DNA from: Tahibacter soli
GTDB taxonomy: Bacteria; Pseudomonadota; Gammaproteobacteria; Xanthomonadales; Rhodanobacteraceae
Length of the DNA stretch: 60,168 nt
Direction of reading: 5' to 3'
NCBI RefSeq assembly: GCF_025717065.2
Contig: NZ_JAOVZO020000021.1
Location: 1-60,168 of the forward strand
Position numbers and translations under genes: made by a program. Every line of letters begins with the position of its first letter. Within the stretch, counting starts at the first letter, position 1. Of this stretch, positions 52,292 to 60,168 are shown piece by piece. Below the pieces are notes generated by a model that worked only from the letters and a program-made list of their open reading frames with translations, was not told the DNA's origin and did no database searches.

Positions 52292-55018
52292 ATGCTATCG
52301 CCGGCCATTCTTTGCCGATTCGCCGTGCTGTGCGCCGCGTTCTGGGCATTGCCCGCGTCCGCCGCGCCGTTCGCGTACGTCGCCAACGCCGATTCGGACG
52401 ACGTCTCGGTGATCGACATCGCGACGAACGCCGTCGTTGCGACGGTGCCGGTCGGCGACGAGCCCTACGGCGTCGGCATCACGCCCGACAATCGCTACGT
52501 CTACGTCGCGAACCACCTGGGCAACTCGCTCTCGGTGATCGATGCGAAGACGAACACCGTCACGGCGACCGTCGCGAACGTCTGCGCGAACCCGGCATTC
52601 GTCGAACCGACGCCGGACGGCACCGAGATGTGGGTCAGCTGCCTCGGCGAAACGCGCGTCGTCGTCGTCAATCGCGCGACGCACACGGTCACGCGCTGGC
52701 TGGTGTTCCAGACCCAGCCACACGGCATCACGTTCAACGCGGACGGCTCGCGCGTCTATGTCGCGAGCTTCGGCAACGCGACGGTGCGCGTGCACCGCGC
52801 CGACGTGCTGTGGGAGCTCAAGCAGGTGCCGAGCGGCATCGCGCCGACCGACGTGCAGATCGAGCCTTCCGGCGTCTTCGCGTGGGTGCTGTCGAGCGGC
52901 GAGTCGCGCATCACCAACATCGATCTGGCGACGAACCGCACGGACCGCACGCAGTGGTTCAGCGCGCCGCCGTTCAGCCTGACGATCCATCCGGACGGCG
53001 CGCGGATCTACGTGACGCTGCCCTCGGCGGGCCTCGTCTCGCGGTTCAACCCGTCCACGTTCGGGCAGTCGACGATCAACGTCGGCGGCACGCCGATGGG
53101 CATCGACCGCAGCGCCGACGGCAGCCGCCTCTACGTCGCGAACGAGAACGGCTACGTCACGGTGCTCGACACGGCGACGAACGCGATCGTCGCGACGATT
53201 CCGGTCGGATCGAAGCCGCGTTCGCACGGCCGCTTCGTCGCGAAAGGCTTTCTGCCGCCCGACTCGGTGCCCGAAGTGCCGTCGAACGTCGTCGCGACGG
53301 CCGGCGTCGCGCAGGTTTCGGTCGCGTTCTCGGCGGGCGGCGACGGCGGAGGACCGATCCTGCGCTACACGGCCACCTGCGGCACGCAGTCGCAGACCGG
53401 CATGGCATCGCCGATCGTCGTTTCGAACCTCGCGATCGGCACGCCGGTGACGTGCACGGTCGTCGCGACGAACGCGCTCGGCGACGGCGCGGCGTCGGCG
53501 CCGTCGAACGCGGCGACGCCTTACGCGATCGTGCCGGCGGCGCCGGCCGGCGTCGTCGCGACGGCCGGCGACTACGCGATCGCCGTCGCGTTCGCGACGC
53601 CGTACGACGGCCATTCGGCGATCACGCAGTACACGGCGACGTGTGCGACGCCCGATATCGCAAGCCCGTTCACCGCCGTCGGCCCGACGTCGCCGATCAC
53701 CGTGATCGGGACGCCGAATGCGCATTCGTATACGTGTACGGTTTTTGCGACGAACGCGATCGGCGACGGCGCGGCATCGGCGCCGTCGGCTGCCGCCATG
53801 CCGGACGCCGCGCCGCCGCGGCCGACCATCCAGACGCCGGTGCGCGGCAACGGACAGCTCACCGTCGCGTTCGCGCCGGTCGCAGCGCCCAACGGCTACA
53901 GCGCGATCACGAGCTGGACGCTGACCTGCGGTTCGCGGCAGGTGTCCGGCGCATCGTCGCCGCTCGTCGTCACCGGCCTGACCAACGGCGTGCCGCAGAC
54001 GTGCACGGTCGTCGCGAGAAACGCGCGCGGCGACAGTCCGCCGTCCGAACCGTCGGCGGCCGTGGCGCCGGCCACGGTGCCGGATGCGCCGGAGATCGTC
54101 GGCGTCGCGCGCGGCAACGGCATGGTCACCGTGTCGTTCGTGCCGCCCGCGTACAACGGCGGCATGCCGGTGACCGGCTACATCGTCCGCTGCGGCACGC
54201 AGGCGGTGTTCGGCGGCAATCTGTCGCTGCCGGTTTCCGGGCTCGCGAACGGCGTGCCGGTGACGTGCACGGTGCTCGCGCGCAACGACGTCGGCGACGG
54301 CGCGCCGTCGGCACCGTCGGAAAGCGTGACGCCGGCGACCGTGCCGGACGCGCCGACGCTGACGTCGGTCGCGAGCGGCGACGGCTCCGCGCAGCTCGTG
54401 TTCGCCGCGCCGGCGCAGGACGGCGGCGCGGACGTCTCGGGCTACCGCGCCTCGTGCGCGCCGGGCGCGCATGCGGCGAACGGCACGGCGTCGCCGCTCG
54501 TCGTGGAAGGCCTGACGAACGGACAGACGTATACCTGTTCCGTCGTCGCGACCAACGAGATCGGCACGGGCGTCGCATCGGCCGGCCTTGCGGTCGTGCC
54601 GCGACGCGTCGCGGACCTTTCGGTCGCGATCGACAACGGCACGTCGTTCATCGCGGGCGGCGCCACGACGACCTATCTGATCGACGTGGCGAACGGCGCC
54701 GCGGCCGGCGTCGCCGGCGTGCGCGTGCGCACCGCGTTCGGGCAGGGGTTCGTCGATCTCGCGTGGGCGTGCAGCGCGCAGGCCGGCTCGCAGTGCCCGG
54801 CGAGCGGCAGCGGCGAGATCGACGCGCTCGTCGATATGGCCGGCCAGTCGGGCGTGACGTTCCTCGTGACGGCGACGGTCGCCGCGCAACCCGAGGCGCC
54901 GGTGAGCGGCACCGCGACGATCGCGGCGCCGAACAGCGTCGACGATCCGGTCGCGTCGAACGATACCGCGACGGACGGCCCCGACGCGGTCGGCATCTTC
55001 GCGGACGGCTTCGAGTAG
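52292..55018 (+). CDS. Secreted YncE-like propeller plus fibronectin-III-like protein with IFADGFE tail
   Basis: A 908-residue protein from ATG 52292. The signal peptide (FAVLCAAFWALPASAAP) is followed by a seven-bladed YVTN/YncE-type propeller (about 25-320: FAYVANADSDDVSVIDIATN, GTPMGIDRSADGSRLYVAN). Five fibronectin-III-like repeats come next (about 330-770, each with CTVVATNALGDGAASAPSNA-like ends), then a final DUF11-like domain (ADLSVAIDNGTSFIAGG). The last seven residues are IFADGFE, identical to those of the protein at 25134. It is probably a surface or extracellular adhesin or binding protein. Confidence 0.8.
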   Translation: MLSPAILCRFAVLCAAFWALPASAAPFAYVANADSDDVSVIDIATNAVVATVPVGDEPYGVGITPDNRYVYVANHLGNSLSVIDAKTNTVTATVANVCANPAFVEPTPDGTEMWVSCLGETRVVVVNRATHTVTRWLVFQTQPHGITFNADGSRVYVASFGNATVRVHRADVLWELKQVPSGIAPTDVQIEPSGVFAWVLSSGESRITNIDLATNRTDRTQWFSAPPFSLTIHPDGARIYVTLPSAGLVSRFNPSTFGQSTINVGGTPMGIDRSADGSRLYVANENGYVTVLDTATNAIVATIPVGSKPRSHGRFVAKGFLPPDSVPEVPSNVVATAGVAQVSVAFSAGGDGGGPILRYTATCGTQSQTGMASPIVVSNLAIGTPVTCTVVATNALGDGAASAPSNAATPYAIVPAAPAGVVATAGDYAIAVAFATPYDGHSAITQYTATCATPDIASPFTAVGPTSPITVIGTPNAHSYTCTVFATNAIGDGAASAPSAAAMPDAAPPRPTIQTPVRGNGQLTVAFAPVAAPNGYSAITSWTLTCGSRQVSGASSPLVVTGLTNGVPQTCTVVARNARGDSPPSEPSAAVAPATVPDAPEIVGVARGNGMVTVSFVPPAYNGGMPVTGYIVRCGTQAVFGGNLSLPVSGLANGVPVTCTVLARNDVGDGAPSAPSESVTPATVPDAPTLTSVASGDGSAQLVFAAPAQDGGADVSGYRASCAPGAHAANGTASPLVVEGLTNGQTYTCSVVATNEIGTGVASAGLAVVPRRVADLSVAIDNGTSFIAGGATTTYLIDVANGAAAGVAGVRVRTAFGQGFVDLAWACSAQAGSQCPASGSGEIDALVDMAGQSGVTFLVTATVAAQPEAPVSGTATIAAPNSVDDPVASNDTATDGPDAVGIFADGFE

Positions 55019-55110
55019 GCGAGGGCGCGGCGCGTGATGGGCGGCCGATACGATTCGCGCTATGCAAAAGGTATAAGTATTCGCCGAACCGTGCCCGCGA
55101 GGAGACGATC

Positions 55111-55785
55111 GTGAAAGAAGCGCCGCTGTTCGAGATCGTCATCCCGATCTACCGGGAAGTGGATCTCATGGACGTTGCCGCACCGGTCGAGATGTTCAGC
55201 TGGATGGCCGAACTGTGGGAGGCGCGCAAGGCGAAGGTCGTGCTCGCCGCCGAAAGCCCGCATCCGATCAAGACGCGCGACGGCCTGACGCTGACGCCCG
55301 ATGCCACGTTCGACGACTTCCGCGAATGCGGACGACAGGCGCAGCTGATCTGGGTGCCCGGCGGAAACGTTTCCGCGTTGAACCGGCTGATGGAAGGCGG
55401 GCCCTACCTCGACTTCCTCGTGGCGCAGGCCGACAGGGCCGACTACGTCTGCTCGGTCTGCGAGGGCGCGATGCTGCTGGCGGCGGCGGGCCTTCTGGAC
55501 GGCTATTGCGCGACCACCCACTGGGCGTTCATTCCGTGCTTCGCCGCGTTCCCGGAAATCCGTGTCGCGGAAGGTTTTCCGCGCTACGTGATCGATCGCA
55601 ACCGCGTGACCGGCGGCGGTATTTCGTCGGGACTCGACGAAGCGCTGGCGGTCGTGGCGCTGCTGGCCGGCGACGACATCGCGAAAAGCGTGCAGATGAC
55701 GACGCAGTATTTTCCGGAGCCGCCGTTCACGCAGACGATTGTGCCGGCAACGGCGTGTCCGCTGGACCTCGGCGTCGCCAACTAG
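55111..55785 (+). CDS. DJ-1/PfpI-family protein
   Basis: This 224-residue protein starts at GTG 55111 behind GAGGAGACG. The DJ-1/PfpI features are FEIVIPIYREVDLMDVAAPV, LIWVPGGNVSAL and the nucleophile elbow VCSVCEGAMLLAAAGLLDG, with the reactive Cys before Glu-Gly. It resembles isonitrile hydratase and transcription-factor-like GATase1 members, but lacks any DNA-binding domain. The activity is unknown. It converges on a LysR remnant at 55782, which may once have regulated it. Confidence 0.8.
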   Translation: MKEAPLFEIVIPIYREVDLMDVAAPVEMFSWMAELWEARKAKVVLAAESPHPIKTRDGLTLTPDATFDDFRECGRQAQLIWVPGGNVSALNRLMEGGPYLDFLVAQADRADYVCSVCEGAMLLAAAGLLDGYCATTHWAFIPCFAAFPEIRVAEGFPRYVIDRNRVTGGGISSGLDEALAVVALLAGDDIAKSVQMTTQYFPEPPFTQTIVPATACPLDLGVAN

Positions 55786-55984
55786 CGGCCGGCCGATTCG
55801 CGGTCTCTCGCCGGAAGCGCCATCGCGGGATGGCGCGCCAGATCGATGAACGCGCGCAGCGCGGACGACATGCGGCGCTGGCGCGGGTAGCACGGCATGA
55901 AACCCGGAAAGCGCGGGCACCCGTCGTCGAGAACGCGGACCAGCCGGCCGGCGGCGACGAGGTCGTCGACGCAGGTGTCGATCA
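55782..55984 (-). pseudogene. Remnant of a LysR-family regulator (C-terminal 60-70 residues)
   Basis: The minus-strand frame from about 55984 to 55782 reads DDLVAAGRLVRVLDDGCPRF, then PGFMPCYPRQRRMSSALRAF: the C-terminal signature of LysR effector domains. The upstream sequence (55985-56105) does not continue the domain. It is followed within about 120 bp by the end of the FAD-binding gene, so the rest of the regulator is deleted. The fragment faces the DJ-1 gene. Confidence 0.7.
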
Positions 55985-56105
55985 TAGCCGGTGCGCAGAG
56001 GCTTCCAGCGGGTGCTCCGCTGCGCAATGGATGTGGCTGGACTTCGCAAACCATGCGGCGCCCTACAGCGCGGCCGTTCGTCCGATGCCGGCGACAGCCG
56101 GCCTT

Positions 56106-56843
56106 TCAGTCCAGTCCCGTCCTGCCCGGTGCCCAGTACGGCTTCGCGAGAATCCGCGAAGACGGCACATCGAGCGCTTTCAGCGCACGGCGCAGCCGCT
56201 GGATCGAGGCGGCCTTGCCCGTCAGGACGAACGTCGCGCCGGCGGCGGCGAGCGGCGGCAGACGGCGCTCGACGTCCGCGAGATGCGCGTCGTCGTCCGT
56301 CCGCTCGAACACCTCGGCGGCGCCGAGATCGAGTCGCGCGAGCGCCGCACGCGCCTCGGTGGCGGCGTTCGTTTCGAACAGGCACCGCAGCGCTCCGCTC
56401 GCGGTCGCCGCGGCGCGAGCCAGCCCGATCGAGGTTTCGTCGCCGAACACCAGGCGCAGACTTGCGGCCCGTCCGACGTCGAGCGACGCGCGCGGACCGA
56501 AGACGTCGCAGTCGTCGCCCGCTTTCGCACGAGCGATCCAGGCACTGCCCGGCCCGTTGCCGTGCGCATAGCCCAGGATGCGGGTTAGTCCGGCCGCCGC
56601 GTCCCAGTCGATCGGCGTGAAGGTTCGTGCGACGAAGGCCGATCCCATCGCGACCTGCACTTTCTGTCCGGGCACCCAGGCAAGCCCTTTGAATTCGGTG
56701 CTTTCCAGCGTGATCAGTCGAAAACCTTCGGCAACCGTTTCGGCCTCGACGATGCGTGCGTGTTTCATCAGCAGGCGAATCAGCGCGCGGTTGAGCGGCC
56801 CCGGTCGACGCGCGGGCGGGGCTTCGGCGTGCATGGGCGTCAT
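56106..56843 (-). CDS. FAD-binding, siderophore-interacting-type oxidoreductase
   Basis: This 245-residue protein from ATG 56843 has an FAD-binding beta barrel (GFRLITLESTEFKGLAWVPG, VARTFTPIDWDA) and an NAD(P)-binding-like half (LRLVFGDETSIGLARAA). This matches the siderophore-interacting protein family (ViuB/YqjH-like), flavin enzymes that reduce ferric siderophores. The family's C-terminal NADPH-binding residues are only weakly evident (VLTGKAASIQRLRRAL). Its start overlaps the stop of the methyltransferase at 56840, so the two form an operon. Confidence 0.75.
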   Translation of the reverse strand: MTPMHAEAPPARRPGPLNRALIRLLMKHARIVEAETVAEGFRLITLESTEFKGLAWVPGQKVQVAMGSAFVARTFTPIDWDAAAGLTRILGYAHGNGPGSAWIARAKAGDDCDVFGPRASLDVGRAASLRLVFGDETSIGLARAAATASGALRCLFETNAATEARAALARLDLGAAEVFERTDDDAHLADVERRLPPLAAAGATFVLTGKAASIQRLRRALKALDVPSSRILAKPYWAPGRTGLD

Positions 56844-57538
56844 CGCGTCACCACGCTCAGCTCGTTGCCCCGACCCGCGTTGATCGGAATCGGCTGCGAC
56901 AGATAGCCGTTCGCGGGATCGCGCACATGGGCGAGGTATTCGTTGCCGTGCTCGAACGCGTTTTCCGCGAGGATCGGCGTGCCGGATTTCAGATGCGGCG
57001 CCAGCAGCTCGAGCACCGGCAGATAGAGGCTGAAGGCGCCGTCGAGCAGGACGAAATCGATTTCGCCGCCGATGTCGGCGAGCGTATCGCGCGCGTCGCC
57101 GACGCGGATTTCGACGAGGTCGGCGAGCCCCGCCGCTTCGAGATTGGCGTGCGCGCGCAGCGCCTTGGAGGGTTCCAGTTCGGTGCCGATCAGGTGTCCG
57201 CCGCCCATGTCGCGCAGCGCGGCGGCGAGATAGATCGTCGAGATTCCCATCGACGTGCCGAACTCGACGATGCGCGTCGCCTTGCGCGCACGGGCGCACT
57301 GGTACAGAAACCGGCCGTATTCCGGCGTCACGTTGAGAAAGTTGTCGGCGTAGCCGCGATAGAACGCGCGCAGGTCGCGGCGTTCCTCGGCGATGTGTCC
57401 CGCGATCGCCTCGCCGAGCGCCTGTTCGGACGCCTCGGCACCCGCGAACCGTTCCATCAGCGGCCGATCGGCGTGGGCGGCTTCGTCGAACAGTCGCTGC
57501 AAGGTCCGGGCGACGCGCCCGGTGCTCAGGGAATCCAT
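56840..57538 (-). CDS. O-methyltransferase-like class I SAM methyltransferase
   Basis: This 232-residue protein has motif I IVEFGTSMGISTIYLAAAL (about 90-108), GTELEPSKALRAH (motif II) and IDFVLLDGAFSLYLPVL (about 160-175). This places it in the Methyltransf_24/catechol-O-methyltransferase-like group. The N-terminal 80 residues are helical. It is co-transcribed with the flavin gene through a four-base overlap, and both are divergent from the AraC gene at 57687. The AraC protein is the likely regulator, and the substrate may be a catechol- or siderophore-like molecule. Confidence 0.75.
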   Translation of the reverse strand: MDSLSTGRVARTLQRLFDEAAHADRPLMERFAGAEASEQALGEAIAGHIAEERRDLRAFYRGYADNFLNVTPEYGRFLYQCARARKATRIVEFGTSMGISTIYLAAALRDMGGGHLIGTELEPSKALRAHANLEAAGLADLVEIRVGDARDTLADIGGEIDFVLLDGAFSLYLPVLELLAPHLKSGTPILAENAFEHGNEYLAHVRDPANGYLSQPIPINAGRGNELSVVTR

Positions 57539-57686
57539 GGTTTCGTGCGCTCCGAATCGATGGCGGCGGAAGATCCCGGCGCCTTTGCCGCATCGTAGGT
57601 ACGGACGGTCTTGGCAGCATTGGGCAACTTCGCCAAGATATTCGGAATTTCAGCCACGCTTCGCTCCGCCCGGCGACCGAACGACC

Positions 57687-58523
57687 ATGCCCGTCCTTAC
57701 TGCCGATTCGGACATCGCCGAATGGATCGACCCCGACCTCGTGCCGCGCCCGGTCGTGACGATCGGCGCGACGGGCTTCGTGATCGCGCGCGGCGGCCCG
57801 CACGACGCGAATTTCGACGACCGGCAGGAACTCGATTTCCACAGCCATCGCAAGGGCCAGCTGATGCTCGCGCTGAACGGCGTACTGACCGGCGAGATCG
57901 AAGGCGGCTTCTGGATCGTGCCGCCGCAAAGCGCGATCTGGGTGCCGGGCGGCGTGTTGCACAAGATCAAGGCGGCCGGCGCGATCGAGTGCTACATCGC
58001 CTACATCGACTCGAGCGTCGCGTCGAACCTGCCGGCGTATTGCTGCACGGTTTCCGCGACGCCGCTGCTGCGCGAGCTTCTGATCCGTTCGGCCGGCCTT
58101 CCGATGCTGTACGCCGAGGGCGGCATGGCGTCGAACCTGGTCGCGCTGCTGCTCGACGAACTCGCGCTGGCGCCGATCGGCAATCTGCACCTGCCGATGC
58201 CGGCCGACACGCGGCTGCGCCGCATCGTCGAGACGATCATGGCCGAGCCCGCCGACCGCGGAACGATGCGGACGTGGGCCCGGCGCACGGGGCTGAGCGA
58301 ACGCACGCTCGCGCGGCTGCTCGCGCGGGAAACCGGCATGAGCTTCGGGCGCTGGCGCCAGCAGCTGCACCTGATGCTGGCGGTGCGCTGGCTCGCGACC
58401 GGCGCGTCGGTGCAGCGGGTGGCGAACGACCTCGGCTACGAGAGCGCCGGCAGCTTCGTGACGATGTTCCGCAAGGCGCTCGGCACGTCGCCCGGTCGCT
58501 ACATCGCGCAGCGGCGCTCCTGA
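57687..58523 (+). CDS. AraC-family transcriptional regulator (cupin sensor type)
   Basis: This 278-residue protein has an AraC_binding cupin domain (ELDFHSHRKGQLMLALNGVL, IWVPGGVLHKIK, about 45-105) and a C-terminal helix-turn-helix pair (about 190-275: RTWARRTGLSERTLARLLAR, LGYESAGSFVTMFRKALG, TSPGRY). It is divergent from the methyltransferase/flavin operon with 148 bp between and is its probable regulator. I chose ATG 57687; the frame to 57393 overlaps the divergent gene. Confidence 0.85.
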   Translation: MPVLTADSDIAEWIDPDLVPRPVVTIGATGFVIARGGPHDANFDDRQELDFHSHRKGQLMLALNGVLTGEIEGGFWIVPPQSAIWVPGGVLHKIKAAGAIECYIAYIDSSVASNLPAYCCTVSATPLLRELLIRSAGLPMLYAEGGMASNLVALLLDELALAPIGNLHLPMPADTRLRRIVETIMAEPADRGTMRTWARRTGLSERTLARLLARETGMSFGRWRQQLHLMLAVRWLATGASVQRVANDLGYESAGSFVTMFRKALGTSPGRYIAQRRS

Positions 58524-58718
58524 GCGTCGCTACGACCAAAGTCGCCAAGGCGCATGACGGACAAGATCCGGCCCTGGCGGAGGCCCTGTCGTCGATCGCC
58601 GATTTCGCCCCGCGATGGCATTCGCACGCGCACTCGGAAAAGTCCGATTCCCATACGCGACCGTCGTCCTCTACGTTCGGCCAGAGGCGGCGTACAGCGC
58701 CGTGACAGGGATGTCTCG

Positions 58719-60168
58719 ATGCCCGTTCGAAGCTTACCGTTGATGGTGGCAATCGGCGCGGCGCTCTTTTCGGTCGCCACCGCACACGCCCAATCCCCAC
58801 CCGACCCACTCGTGCTGCGCGGCAATGCGAGCGTGCCGGCCTATGTCGAGTACGACAAAAAGGTGCGCGCGTCCGAACAACTCTCGCCGCTCGGCGGCGA
58901 GCTGTTCGGCGAAGATATCTCGTTGTATACCGGCGCGACCGAGTTCAGCCACGTCGACATCGACATCCCCGGCAACAACGCATTGCCGGTGCAGCTGCGC
59001 CGCCGCTTCGTCGTCAGCGCACTCGTGCCCGATCAGGCGCACGACCCGAGAGGCGGTCCCGGTAACGCATTCGGCGGACTGGCGAACTGGGATGTCGAGG
59101 TGCCGTACGTCTACGGCACGTTCGACAGCCACTACGGCTGGAACATTCCGCTCGGCTCGAACGTCCAGCAACCGCGCTGCTCGCAGAATTTCGCGCCTCG
59201 GAAGACCGCGCCGAACGTCACGATCCGGGACGTGTGGTCGGGCAACAAGGTGCATATTCCTGGTCGCGGCGATAAGGAAATCCTGCGGCTCGACGCGAGC
59301 TACCCGCCGCTGCAGTACCCGACCGACGGCCGTGCGCCGACGTGGTCGACGAGCGAGTTCGACGCGTTCGCCTGCACGCCGCATGCCGTGTCGTCGAACG
59401 GCGAAGGCTTCGTCATGACGACGCCGGCGGGCATCACCTACACGTTCGACGTGTACCGCGAACGCGCCTATGCGTCGGTCGAGGCCGGCGGCAACACGAA
59501 CCTGCGCAAGGTGGTGTACCTGCTCGCGAGTTCCGTCGCGGATCGCTACGGCAACACCGTGACGTACACGTACGACGACGTCGGCCGCCCGACGTCGATT
59601 CGCGACAACGGCGACGGTCGCGAGATCCGGCTGACCTACGACGCGACGAGCAGCCGCCTGCTCACGAGCGCATCGGTCACCGTCGCGATTCCGGGCCAGT
59701 CGACGCAGACGCGCACGTGGCGTTACGCCTACGAGGACGGTGCCGACGGCCTGTCGCGCCTGAAAACCGTCACCCTCCCCGATGCCGTGTCGCAGTGGGC
59801 ATTCGACTACCACTACAACGCGCCGGGCGATCCCGACCCGGCGCCCGACACGTATCTGTACGTTCAGTATCTGCCGCCGAAGCCGTCGAACAACGAATGC
59901 GCGGCGGCCACGTTCCAGCCGGCCCGGTTCTCGTTGCGCATCACGCACCCGTCCGGCGCGAACGGCGACTTCCGGTTCGGGATGGGGCGCCAGCAGCGCA
60001 CGGTACCGCAGCCGAACTGCCCGACCGGCGGCGGCCAGTTCCTCAAGACACCGTACGTCGACACGTACAGCCTGACGTCGAAAACGATCTCCGATACGGC
60101 CGACACGTCGAGCACCTGGCGCTACGTGTTCCAGCTCGGCGCGTGCACGCGCTGCACGAACACGGTGG
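58719..60168 (+). CDS. Secreted RHS/YD-repeat-type protein, partial (runs off the window end)
   Basis: An open frame of 483 residues from ATG 58719 continues past the window end. The signal peptide (VAIGAALFSVATAHAQ) is followed by the N-terminal domain typical of RHS/YD proteins (YVEYDKKVRASEQLSPLGGE, DLSLYTGATEFSHVDI-like start). The first YD-type repeats (DRYGNTVTYTYDDVGRP) begin at about residue 275. Such proteins form large beta shells that enclose a C-terminal toxin or effector, which is not visible here. Whether it ends in IF-x-x-GF like other secreted proteins here is a direct test. Confidence 0.75.
   Translation, partial: MPVRSLPLMVAIGAALFSVATAHAQSPPDPLVLRGNASVPAYVEYDKKVRASEQLSPLGGELFGEDISLYTGATEFSHVDIDIPGNNALPVQLRRRFVVSALVPDQAHDPRGGPGNAFGGLANWDVEVPYVYGTFDSHYGWNIPLGSNVQQPRCSQNFAPRKTAPNVTIRDVWSGNKVHIPGRGDKEILRLDASYPPLQYPTDGRAPTWSTSEFDAFACTPHAVSSNGEGFVMTTPAGITYTFDVYRERAYASVEAGGNTNLRKVVYLLASSVADRYGNTVTYTYDDVGRPTSIRDNGDGREIRLTYDATSSRLLTSASVTVAIPGQSTQTRTWRYAYEDGADGLSRLKTVTLPDAVSQWAFDYHYNAPGDPDPAPDTYLYVQYLPPKPSNNECAAATFQPARFSLRITHPSGANGDFRFGMGRQQRTVPQPNCPTGGGQFLKTPYVDTYSLTSKTISDTADTSSTWRYVFQLGACTRCTNTV

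Noticed and set aside
52295-54889. An 864-residue minus-strand ORF
   Set aside because: Antisense shadow of the secreted propeller protein; almost entirely Arg, Ala and Asp.

Overview
The window looks like chromosome of a high-G+C gammaproteobacterium. I infer the order Lysobacterales (Xanthomonadales) from the DUF1249 protein, the enzyme repertoire, the near-exclusive G/C third codon positions and a recurring C-terminal tail on secreted proteins. The genus cannot be read from the sequence.

Positions 1-16,100 are the end of an integrated element (ICE or genomic island). The cargo runs: end of a membrane protein (1-177, minus); an unknown protein overlapping a PIN-domain RNase; a type III restriction-modification pair (mod, res), each broken by one frameshift; a RadC-like JAB protein; an XRE regulator; an ankyrin-repeat lipoprotein; a less GC-rich cluster of four unrecognised small genes (9,958-11,608); an ICE-type integrase-domain protein; an HNH-like protein whose 3' end lies in a 192-bp tandem duplication; and a tyrosine recombinase at the right edge (14,704-15,993).

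From 16.3 to 30 kb the chromosome is ordinary and GC-rich: DUF1249, an enoyl/quinone reductase, a tRNA Ala-Glu-Asp operon with a clear promoter and four tandem terminators, a CPA2 antiporter, a divergent LysR/azoreductase pair, an operon of two c-type cytochromes plus a membrane protein and a uracil-DNA-glycosylase-family protein, a secreted protein, a cysteine-dioxygenase-like cupin, an AraC regulator and an SDR. A second small accessory patch (30.2-33.2 kb) holds a nuclease-like protein, a divergent membrane/coiled-coil protein, a 73-nt hairpin and a SymE-family toxin.

From 33.3 to 60.2 kb come a periplasmic chorismate mutase, a secreted metallopeptidase-like protein, a ParE/Phd toxin-antitoxin pair, Mug, DoxX overlapping a large periplasmic-sensor histidine kinase, a spermidine-synthase-like protein, a SulP transporter with two internal deletions, an XRE/DUF2975 pair with a two-site operator candidate, a methyltransferase, a GH18 chitinase, a three-gene molybdenum hydroxylase operon (triheme cytochrome, 2Fe-2S subunit, molybdopterin subunit), Dps, a serine hydrolase, a secreted propeller/Fn3 protein, a DJ-1/PfpI protein facing a LysR remnant, an FAD-binding/methyltransferase pair, an AraC regulator and the start of an RHS/YD-like secreted protein.

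The two most interesting signals are a short C-terminal tail (IF-x-[D/N]-GF-[E/Q] as the last seven residues) on three otherwise unrelated secreted proteins, a candidate sorting or processing signal, and the unrecognised 9.96-11.6 kb cargo cluster.
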